From: a bacterium
GTDB lineage: Bacteria > T1Sed10-126
NCBI GenBank assembly: GCA_003557545.1
Contig: PWOD01000193.1
Location: 1 to 7,598 of the forward strand
DNA length: 7,598 nucleotides
Direction: 5' to 3'
Part shown: piece after piece, positions 1-5,463 of the stretch
How the letters are laid out: each line of letters starts with the position of its first letter
Position numbering within the stretch: the first letter of the stretch is position 1
The notes under the pieces: model-generated
Database searches by the model: none
What the model was told of the DNA's origin: nothing
What the model saw: the letters and a program-made list of their open reading frames with translations, nothing else
Made by a program: the position numbers and the translations under genes

Positions 1-47
1 ACCGATAAAGACTCTTTCGGGTCTGGGTAAATAAAGTTCTACTACCC

Positions 48-485
48 TTAGGTCCCTACCATTCCAGCTGTGGATGACTCCTCAACCAGCAGCACCCTAA
101 GGGCTTTCCTCGGCTGATTTACTCGCATAACCAGAAAGGCTCCCCGGGACGAATCGGCCTCACAATTCTGACTGTAATAAGCGTATCCAATATTGATCCG
201 GGCTGAAGCAAGCCGGTCGGCAATGGCTGAAATATCCGGTAGACGACGATCAAACTCAACTGTTAAGACCCGATTATCGACCACAACCATTCCCTGTTGT
301 TCAAGCAGTTCAGAGGCCATTTCAGGTTGATCAACAACAAATCTATTAACCACGTGGTCATCAGAGTCAACCGCTGTAAAACCGAGTATATTTACTCCTG
401 ATCGATGAAATGTCTGACAGATCCGGGCCAGCTCCGAGGGACAATTTTTAACGTAAACTGACAGCTGTTTGCGTATTTTAATCAC
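48..485 (-). CDS. Tandem ACT-domain protein (small-molecule sensor)
   Basis: A 145-residue protein built of two consecutive ACT-like beta-alpha-beta-beta-alpha-beta units, about residues 5-70 and 73-135, with no catalytic or DNA-binding domain. ACT domains typically bind amino acids or related ligands at dimer interfaces; free-standing tandem-ACT proteins of this size are widespread but mostly uncharacterised, so a regulatory or sensing role is an inference and the ligand is unknown. The first unit begins QLSVYVKNCPSELARI: the loop that is usually N-x-P-G-x-L reads N-C-P-S-E-L (residues 14-19), with Ser in place of the common Gly. The start is GTG at 483-485, supported by AGGAGG (complement of 494-499) with an 8-nt spacer. 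It is transcribed away from the histone gene across a 415-bp gap. No convincing terminator is visible in the 47 bases after its stop. Family call is sound, function open. Confidence 0.8.
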   Translation of the reverse strand: MIKIRKQLSVYVKNCPSELARICQTFHRSGVNILGFTAVDSDDHVVNRFVVDQPEMASELLEQQGMVVVDNRVLTVEFDRRLPDISAIADRLASARINIGYAYYSQNCEADSSRGAFLVMRVNQPRKALRVLLVEESSTAGMVGT

Positions 486-771
486 AACAGCAACCTCCTG
501 GAAACCATCAAAAATATAATCATCAACGACAAAATTTTATTGCGATGAAGTTCGAGCACCAATAACCAATATCGTCATAAACAGGTTGAAAGTGAAGGTA
601 TAAAGGGAGAAAATCAAAAAATCAGCCGAATAAAGGCTAAAATCAGGAAAAAAATCGATTATTTTGCTGTTTTTAGCCCTTTGACGCTGGTAAAAAGCAG
701 ATTTTAAGCTAAAATTTAGTTGTTTCGTCAGGAGATAGTTGGCCACGGTACAAGTTAATCAGATGATTTTA
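486..771. other. AT-rich divergent intergenic region with phased A/T tracts
   Basis: No credible gene lies here. Runs of four or more A or T are centred near 640, 651, 663, 672, 694, 703 and 712, mostly at or near multiples of about 10.5 bp, a pattern associated with intrinsic DNA curvature. A 6-bp AT-rich inverted repeat sits at 701-715. No clear sigma-70 promoter for the minus-strand ACT gene was found; the best -10-like string (complement of 513-518, TATATT) lacks a recognisable -35. A TTGACG at 681-686 on the plus strand has only a poor -10 partner. No T-box motif was recognised in the ACT leader. Confidence 0.5.
616..640 (-). terminator. Weak hairpin plus U-tract, candidate attenuator or terminator
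   Basis: On minus-strand RNA, UUAGCC and GGCUGA (complement of 635-640 and 622-627) can pair as a 6-bp stem including one G-U pair, with a 7-nt loop, followed directly by six U (621-616), then GA and more U. It lies about 130 nt upstream of the ACT gene start, so it could attenuate a transcript started further upstream. The stem is short and the area is AT-rich, so chance occurrence is quite possible. Confidence 0.22.
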
Positions 772-799
772 TTGACAGTTTATTTTTAACTTATGTAAA
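772..799 (+). promoter_or_regulatory. Candidate sigma-70 promoter of the histone gene
   Basis: A perfect -35 TTGACA at 772-777 is followed after 16 bp by TGTAAA (794-799), a 4-of-6 match to TATAAT. Transcription would begin near 806, giving a leader of about 95 nt before the ATG at 901. The leader carries a small hairpin (TCAGT-TATT-ACTGA, 835-848) and a GTACTGTAC palindrome (857-865). The -35 is strong evidence, the -10 is mediocre. Confidence 0.5.
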
Positions 800-883
800 T
801 CCGCCGAGGACAATCCTGATCATCTATATGGCTGTCAGTTATTACTGATGTTATCTGTACTGTACGTATTTATTTATAGTGCG

Positions 884-891
884 AAAGGAGG
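884..891 (+). promoter_or_regulatory. Strong ribosome binding site that fixes the histone start
   Basis: AAAGGAGG lies 9 nt before ATG at 901-903. An in-frame TTG at 892 abuts this motif with no spacer and so cannot be the start used. The near-perfect Shine-Dalgarno suggests efficient translation. Confidence 0.9.
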
Positions 892-900
892 TTGTTAAAA

Positions 901-1074
901 ATGGCTGATTTAGTTTACAAAAGCCGTGTGAAAGATGTAATTAAGGAAAAAGGATTGCTGTGTGACAGCGATCTTCCCGCAGCTGCCGGTGACAAGCTGG
1001 CTGAACTGCTGGACGAAGCTGCAAAGCGGGCACAGTCTAACGGTCGCAAAACCGTAAGACCTGCTGACCTGTAA
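901..1074 (+). CDS. Bacterial single histone-fold protein
   Basis: A 57-residue protein with a histone fold. Helix 1 is about residues 4-17 (VYKSRVKDVIKEKG, containing R9, which corresponds to the helix-1 Arg that enters the DNA minor groove in archaeal histones). Helix 2 is about residues 24-47. Loop 2 is GRKTVRPADL (48-57), with R49-K50-T51 and D56 matching the conserved RKT...D loop and Arg-Asp clamp. The order and spacing resemble archaeal HMf histones and the short Bdellovibrio histone Bd0055. By analogy it should dimerise and bind DNA in the nucleoid; that is inferred. Oddities: the chain ends one residue after the clamp Asp, so helix 3 is nearly absent, and net charge is only about +1 (11 Lys/Arg, 10 Asp/Glu). 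Cys21 is the sole cysteine. The ATG at 901 is chosen for its RBS. Stops occur in tandem (TAA-AAA-TAA), followed by a strong terminator, so it is probably transcribed alone. Confidence 0.88.
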   Translation: MADLVYKSRVKDVIKEKGLLCDSDLPAAAGDKLAELLDEAAKRAQSNGRKTVRPADL

Positions 1075-1095
1075 AAATAATTTTGTATTTATCCT

Positions 1096-1131
1096 CCCCT
1101 GGAGAATTAATCTCTCCAGGGGTTTTTTTTT
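1096..1131 (+). terminator. Rho-independent terminator of the histone gene
   Basis: CCCCTGGAGA (1096-1105) and TCTCCAGGGG (1113-1122) form a perfect 10-bp GC-rich stem with a 7-nt loop, followed immediately by nine T (1123-1131). It begins 21 bp after the stop codon. It also lies past the end of the convergent nadC gene, but on that strand no U-tract follows the stem, so it should work mainly for the histone transcript. Confidence 0.95.
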
Positions 1132-1148
1132 ATCACTGTAACGAGCAA

Positions 1149-2012
1149 TTAGAGATTTAAAAAATTAAAACTAATATCAAGGCTCTCAAAAGAATGGGTC
1201 AAACTGCCCAGTGAAATACGATCCACTCCCGGAATCAAATAGTTCTTAAAATTAATCGGATTAATCCCACCAGATATTTCGACCTCCACCCTGCCGGACA
1301 GCTGAGGAACTATCTCCCGTAACCTGTCGGGGCTAAAATTATCCAGCATCAGAACATCGATTTCAGTAAGGTCGAGCCCCACAAGTTCCTCTCTGTCATG
1401 AATTTCAACCACTACCTCCCCGGGGAAATCGATCCGCTGCAGCGCCTGTTTGACGCCACCCGCTAATTTTTTATGGTTATCTTTAATCATAACTCCAGAG
1501 TCAAGACTAAATCTGTGGTTATAGCCACCGCCACAGGCTACGGCATACTTCTGAAGTAATCTCCAGTGTGGAACAGTTTTCCGCGTATCGTAAATTTTTA
1601 TTCCATGCACCGAGGCCATGAGAACAAAACGTCGGGTCAAGCTGGCCACTCCTGAAAGCTGCTGCAGATAGTTAAGAGCAACCCTCTCAGCCGCCAGAAG
1701 CTGAGTTACAGGACCTCTCACAACCGCCAGCCTGCTCTGCTGTTCAACAACAGATGATTCCTCTTGATACCACTCGATTTCAACCGGCGGTAAGCCCTTA
1801 AATCGGCGGGAAATAAGAGTATAAAGCCGGTTAACAACAGGTATACCGGCAAGCACACCAGATTGTCGGGCGACAAACTCTCCTTCAACCAGTTTATTTT
1901 CAAGAATAATCTGCTCAGTAGTAATATCCCCTTCACCCAGATCTTCGTCCAACGATCGACTAAGATGCTCAACTAAATATTCTTTTGTAAAAAAATCATC
2001 CGAACTCAGCAT
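1149..2012 (-). CDS. nadC: Nicotinate-nucleotide pyrophosphorylase (carboxylating); quinolinate phosphoribosyltransferase
   Basis: Cytoplasmic enzyme of de novo NAD synthesis, converting quinolinate and PRPP to nicotinate mononucleotide, pyrophosphate and CO2. At 287 residues it has normal family length. Visible hallmarks in order: N-terminal open-faced sandwich with EDLGEGDITT (23-32); ERVALNYLQQLSGVAS (109-124); the substrate-binding DTRKT (142-146); CGGGYNHR (160-167); IKDNH (176-180); VEIHD (202-206); MLDN (222-225); EISGGI (245-250); and the C-terminal GVDRISLGSLTHS (262-274). After DTRKT it reads VPHWR where many homologues have TPGLR or TPGWR. Start ATG at 2010-2012 is preceded by AAGGAG (complement of 2023-2028) with a 10-nt spacer. 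It follows uvrB by 28 bp and is probably cotranscribed with it; nadA and nadB are not in the window. Confidence 0.96.
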   Translation of the reverse strand: MLSSDDFFTKEYLVEHLSRSLDEDLGEGDITTEQIILENKLVEGEFVARQSGVLAGIPVVNRLYTLISRRFKGLPPVEIEWYQEESSVVEQQSRLAVVRGPVTQLLAAERVALNYLQQLSGVASLTRRFVLMASVHGIKIYDTRKTVPHWRLLQKYAVACGGGYNHRFSLDSGVMIKDNHKKLAGGVKQALQRIDFPGEVVVEIHDREELVGLDLTEIDVLMLDNFSPDRLREIVPQLSGRVEVEISGGINPINFKNYLIPGVDRISLGSLTHSFESLDISFNFLNL

Positions 2013-2040
2013 ATCTCTGTCACTCCTTAACAGCTACAGT

Positions 2041-4035
2041 TTAATCCCGATCAGCTGTAATTTCTTGAATTTTATCCCTGTATCTAGCAGCCAGTTCAAA
2101 CTCTAACCTTTCAGCCGCCTCCTGCATCGCAACCGTCAGTTCTTCCAAGCGTTTTTCAGGACTATCAAACTGAGAAACTATCCGCTCGGTCATATCTGGT
2201 TGTCCTTTGCCAATTGGCAGCAATTGGTTAATCTTTTTCTTGATAGTTTGAGGCTCAATATTATGGGTAACATTGTAATCAATCTGCAGCTGCCTGCGCC
2301 GATCAGTTTCCTCAATAGCCTGCTTCATAGCCGGCGTTATTTCATCGGCATACATGATCACACGTCCGTTAAGATTTCGAGCAGTTCGGCCGATCATCTG
2401 GATTAGAGTGGTAGCCGAGCGTAAAAAGCCACTACGGTCTGCATCAAGGATAGCAACCAAAGAAACCTCTGGAAGATCCAGTCCCTCCCTTAAAAGATTG
2501 ATTCCAACCAGAACATCAAACTCACCCAACCTCAAATCACGAAGAATTTCTGAGCGCTCAAGAGTATCTATTTCCGAGTGTAAATAACGCACTTTAAAAC
2601 CCATTTTTATTAGATAATCAGTAAGATTTTCGGATAGCCTTTTGGTCAAGGTAGTAACCAGTACCCGCCGCTGTTTTTCCACCTCATGTTCAACCTGATC
2701 CATCAGATCATCAACCTGATCTTTGGTTGGTTTTACCTCGACCGGTGGATCAACCAGCCCGGTGGGCCGGACAATCTGCTCAATGATTTTTCTGCTCCTC
2801 TGCCGTTCATAATCACCGGGAGTTGCAGAGACATAAACAAGCTGACCGGTTTTACGATTGAATTCATGAAACTCAAGCGGTCGATTATCATAGGCCGAAG
2901 GGAGTCTAAAACCATGTTCCACCAGCTTATCCTTCCGGGAACGATCTCCGGCTATCATGGCTCTTAACTGGGGAATTGTCTGATGTGATTCATCGATAAA
3001 AGTAATAAAATCGGAAGGAAAATAATCCAGCAGAGTGTACGGGGGTTCACCGGGCTGACGACCGTCAAGGTGGCGCGAGTAGTTTTCAATACCATTTACA
3101 TAACCGGTCTCCTGAAGGATTTCAAGATCATATTCAGTACGGCTTCGCAACCGTTCAGCTGCCAGATTCTTACCCTGTTCAAGCAGTTCCTCCTCACGCT
3201 CCTCAAGTTCCTGCCGAATCCGATTAACAGCCTGATGTTTCTTATCAGGATCAAGTACATAGTGGTTTGCCGGATAGATAACCGTTTCCCCTTCCCCGAG
3301 GATTTCCCCCGAAAGCGGATCAAACTGCTCTAACCTTTCGATCTCATCATCAAACATCTCAACCCGCAAAGCGTTATCCTCATAGGCCGGAAAAATCTCC
3401 ACTATATCACCCCTGGCCCTGAATTTACCCCGGGTAAATTCAACATCATTTCGCTCGTACTGGAGAGTCAACAACCGCTGAAACAGCCGCCGGCGGGAGA
3501 TTTCAAGACCCGGTTTTAGGGGAAGGATCTTTTTTCTGTAGGACTCAGGAGAACCCAACCCATAAATAGCCGAAACGCTGGCCACAACTATAACATCACG
3601 TGATTGCATCAAGGAGGTCGTGGCTGATAACCGAAGCCGGTTAATCTCCTGATTGATTGACGAATCTTTTTCAATATAGGTGTCAGATTGTGGCACGTAG
3701 GCCTCCGGTTGATAGTAATCATAAAAACTAACGAAAAACTCAACTGAATTTTCCGGAAAAAAACTGCTGAACTCATTATAAAGTTGTGCGGCCAGAGTTT
3801 TATTATGGGAAAGAATCAGGGCCGGCCGCTGAAGCTGCCGAATAACTGAAGCCGCCGTGAAAGTTTTACCACTACCGGTTACTCCCAGGAGGGTCTGCTC
3901 CGAATGACCGGCATTTAAACTTTCAGTCAATTGGTCTATAGCCCGGGGTTGATCACCGGCAGGAGAAAATTCACTGGTTAGATTAAAACCATTTCCACTA
4001 TTCCGATAATAATCCCGATCCAGATCTGTAGTCAT
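2041..4035 (-). CDS. uvrB: UvrABC excinuclease subunit B
   Basis: DNA damage-verification helicase-like subunit of nucleotide excision repair; it receives damaged DNA from UvrA and recruits UvrC for incision. The 664-residue protein is full length. Motifs: AGDQPRAI (26-33, Q-motif area), Walker A GVTGSGKT (51-58), the damage-probing beta-hairpin region with YDYYQPEAYVPQSDTYIEKD (105-124), DESH Walker B (348-351), YVSATPGDYE (401-410), GINLLREGLDLPEV (511-524), QMIGRTARN (546-554), and the C-terminal UVR motif (about 622-658) that contacts UvrC. The start is ATG at 4033-4035, with GAGGAG 10 nt upstream; the frame stays open 31 codons further to a TTG at 4126-4128, but that extension is not UvrB-like and crosses the promoter. 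It is first in a probable uvrB-nadC unit. No LexA-box-like sequence (GAAC-N4-GTTC or CTGT-N8-ACAG) was seen upstream, so SOS control is not supported. Confidence 0.98.
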   Translation of the reverse strand: MTTDLDRDYYRNSGNGFNLTSEFSPAGDQPRAIDQLTESLNAGHSEQTLLGVTGSGKTFTAASVIRQLQRPALILSHNKTLAAQLYNEFSSFFPENSVEFFVSFYDYYQPEAYVPQSDTYIEKDSSINQEINRLRLSATTSLMQSRDVIVVASVSAIYGLGSPESYRKKILPLKPGLEISRRRLFQRLLTLQYERNDVEFTRGKFRARGDIVEIFPAYEDNALRVEMFDDEIERLEQFDPLSGEILGEGETVIYPANHYVLDPDKKHQAVNRIRQELEEREEELLEQGKNLAAERLRSRTEYDLEILQETGYVNGIENYSRHLDGRQPGEPPYTLLDYFPSDFITFIDESHQTIPQLRAMIAGDRSRKDKLVEHGFRLPSAYDNRPLEFHEFNRKTGQLVYVSATPGDYERQRSRKIIEQIVRPTGLVDPPVEVKPTKDQVDDLMDQVEHEVEKQRRVLVTTLTKRLSENLTDYLIKMGFKVRYLHSEIDTLERSEILRDLRLGEFDVLVGINLLREGLDLPEVSLVAILDADRSGFLRSATTLIQMIGRTARNLNGRVIMYADEITPAMKQAIEETDRRRQLQIDYNVTHNIEPQTIKKKINQLLPIGKGQPDMTERIVSQFDSPEKRLEELTVAMQEAAERLEFELAARYRDKIQEITADRD

Positions 4036-4045
4036 TAAAAATTTG

Positions 4046-4051
4046 CTCCTC
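4046..4051 (-). promoter_or_regulatory. Ribosome binding site fixing the uvrB start
   Basis: GAGGAG on the minus strand sits 10 nt before the ATG at 4033-4035. It selects this ATG over the upstream in-frame TTG, and the resulting N-terminus (MTTDLDRDYY) leads directly into the conserved family sequence. Confidence 0.88.
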
Positions 4052-4113
4052 AAAAAAAGATTCGATAGTTTACAACAGGCCTTTAAATTCCCTATTGAAC
4101 TGCAGCAAAAACT

Positions 4114-4142
4114 TTTACCCTGAGTCAATTCAAAGCTATAAT
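4114..4142 (+). promoter_or_regulatory. Candidate sigma-70 promoter of moeA
   Basis: TTTACC (4114-4119, 4 of 6) and a perfect TATAAT (4137-4142) are separated by 17 bp. Transcription would start near 4149, leaving a leader of about 80 nt that contains the 4172-4194 inverted repeat. The -10 shares bases with the opposing uvrB promoter. Confidence 0.6.
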
Positions 4143-4169
4143 TATACGCTATTGAAGGGAACGATTAAA
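4141..4169 (-). promoter_or_regulatory. Candidate sigma-70 promoter of uvrB-nadC
   Basis: On the minus strand a perfect TATAAT (4146 to 4141) lies 17 bp from TTTAAT (4169 to 4164, 3 of 6). The start site would be near 4134, giving a leader of about 100 nt. The -10 is the other half of the palindrome TATAATTATA (4137-4146), so the uvrB and moeA promoters are interlocked. Confidence 0.5.
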
Positions 4170-4171
4170 CA

Positions 4172-4194
4172 GCTCTGGACTATCGCTCCAGAGC
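4172..4194. repeat. Perfect 8-bp inverted repeat between uvrB and moeA
   Basis: GCTCTGGA (4172-4179) and TCCAGAGC (4187-4194) flank a 7-nt spacer, CTATCGC. In the moeA leader RNA this would be a stable hairpin about 23 nt after the inferred start and ending 23 nt before the Shine-Dalgarno. As DNA it lies just upstream of the uvrB -35. No U-tract follows on either strand, so it is not an intrinsic terminator; an operator or leader structure is possible. Confidence 0.6.
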
Positions 4195-4217
4195 GGCAAA
4201 ATCTATCAAACCAACAT

Positions 4218-4222
4218 GGGAG
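4218..4222 (+). promoter_or_regulatory. Ribosome binding site fixing the moeA start
   Basis: GGGAG lies 7 nt before ATG at 4230-4232. The frame is open for 45 further codons upstream to TTG 4095, but those codons cover the promoter and hairpin and have no MoeA similarity, so they are excluded. Confidence 0.75.
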
Positions 4223-4229
4223 TGAACCG

Positions 4230-5456
4230 ATGGATAACAGTTTAAGAGAATTTTCCACCGCACAAAAAATAGTTCTGGAGAATATTAAACCAGTTCCCGA
4301 CGAGACGATCAACCTGGAGGAGTCGGTGGAAAGAATAACCGCAGAATCAATTTGCTGTCAACACCCGGTTCCAGCCTTCAACAACTCTAAAATGGACGGA
4401 TTTGCAGTACGACTTGAGGATGCAGTAAAAGGACAAAAAAAGTTTCTAAAAATCAGCGGCGAATCAGCAGCCGGCCCGGGCCTACCCCCTGAATTACCTG
4501 CCGGAACCGCACTGCGGATTATGACCGGTGCAGCGGTTCCCGATGTGGCGGACTGTGTTATTAAAATTGAAAATTGTGAGGTTGATAATGATCGGGTAAA
4601 ATTTTCTCAGCAAGAGATTCACTCGGGTCTTAATATTCGACGGATGGGGAGTGACATGGAGGCGGGCGAGGTCGCGGTAGCAGCCGGCCATAGAGGTTCA
4701 CCAGCCTCTCTTGGCGCCATTATGTTAACCGGGCAGAGCCAACTTAAAGTCCATCAACAACCCCGGGTTTTGCTAATTTCAACCGGTGATGAATTGGTCA
4801 GAAAAGCTGGGAAAAAACTAAAACCAGGGGAAATTTATGATGTCAGCTCCCACAGCTTACCAGCCTTTGTCGAGGCTGCCGGGGGGCGGGTTGTCGACCA
4901 ACTTCAGCTGCCGGACGACCCTCGTAAAAGTCTGAAAAGGTTGAAAAGGCTGCAAGTTGACTGGGATATTGCTGTTTCCACCGGTGGCGTTTCAATGGGC
5001 GAATACGATTACACACTGGAGATTTTCGAACAGCTTGGTGGACAGCTAGAATTTCATGGTGTCAGACAAAAACCCGGTAAACCTCTGGCTTTTGGAAAGC
5101 TGAATGAGAAAGCGGTATTGATGTTACCGGGTAATGTAGTTAGCAGCCTCGTGAACAGTCTGCTCTACCTGGGGCCGGCGATTAAAAAAGCGGCTGGTTC
5201 AAGAGAATTCAGACCGGAATTCATTCAACTGAACTGTCAGGAAGAGTTTCCCAAAACCGGTCAAAGATTAACTTTTTTTCGGGGAAAAACTGTTGTGGAA
5301 GAGGGAATTATTTCGGTGAAGCCAAGCAGTAACCAGCAGGGCAGTCATATTTTAAGTTCACTAACTACCGCCGATTGTTTAGTTAAAGTTGACGCTGGCA
5401 AACAGCTCAAGCGGGGGGATAGGGCTGAAGTTATGTTTTTTAATCATCAGCTCTAA
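4230..5456 (+). CDS. moeA: MoeA-family molybdopterin molybdenumtransferase
   Basis: Inserts molybdate into adenylylated molybdopterin, the last common step of molybdenum cofactor synthesis, in the cytoplasm. At 408 residues it has the normal family length and domain order: NNSKMDGFAV (51-60, with D56), RIMTGAAVP (96-104), GSDMEAGE (140-147), the MoCF-binding core with ISTGDEL (183-189), YDVSSHSLPAF (203-213), STGGVSMGEYD (250-260), KPGKPLAFGK (281-290) and LPGNVVSS (299-306), then a C-terminal MoeA domain IV (about 325-405). These cover the acidic and lysine residues important in E. coli MoeA. One departure: the usual LPGNPVS reads LPGNVVS. No other molybdenum cofactor gene or molybdoenzyme is in the window, so whether it serves molybdenum or tungsten cannot be told. 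It is transcribed divergently from uvrB and meets the next gene tail to tail with 7 bp between stops and no visible terminator. Confidence 0.94.
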   Translation: MDNSLREFSTAQKIVLENIKPVPDETINLEESVERITAESICCQHPVPAFNNSKMDGFAVRLEDAVKGQKKFLKISGESAAGPGLPPELPAGTALRIMTGAAVPDVADCVIKIENCEVDNDRVKFSQQEIHSGLNIRRMGSDMEAGEVAVAAGHRGSPASLGAIMLTGQSQLKVHQQPRVLLISTGDELVRKAGKKLKPGEIYDVSSHSLPAFVEAAGGRVVDQLQLPDDPRKSLKRLKRLQVDWDIAVSTGGVSMGEYDYTLEIFEQLGGQLEFHGVRQKPGKPLAFGKLNEKAVLMLPGNVVSSLVNSLLYLGPAIKKAAGSREFRPEFIQLNCQEEFPKTGQRLTFFRGKTVVEEGIISVKPSSNQQGSHILSSLTTADCLVKVDAGKQLKRGDRAEVMFFNHQL

Positions 5457-5463
5457 ATCATCG

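Noticed and set aside
9-24. Hairpin AGACTC-TTTC-GGGTCT as terminator of the ACT gene
   Set aside because: On the minus-strand RNA the stem contains a C-A mismatch and is followed only by UUAUC; too weak to call.
537-746. Minus-strand 69-codon open frame (GTG start) between the ACT gene and the histone gene
   Set aside because: No Shine-Dalgarno before its start, composition is that of translated AT-rich DNA (Phe, Leu, Ile, Lys), and it covers the phased A/T tracts and the candidate hairpin.
829-875. SOS-like box (CTGT...ACTG at 832-847, CTGTACTGTACG at 855-866) before the histone gene
   Set aside because: Neither matches CTGT-N8-ACAG or GAAC-N4-GTTC; the small palindromes are within chance for AT-rich sequence.
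1718-1972. Minus-strand 84-codon frame inside nadC
   Set aside because: Out-of-frame shadow of a well-supported nadC; no domain features.
4036-4128. N-terminal extension of UvrB to TTG 4126-4128
   Set aside because: Cys-rich, non-homologous residues with no RBS; ATG at 4033-4035 has GAGGAG at correct spacing.
4095-4229. N-terminal extension of MoeA to TTG 4095
   Set aside because: Overlaps the promoter and inverted repeat and has no MoeA similarity; ATG 4230 has an RBS.
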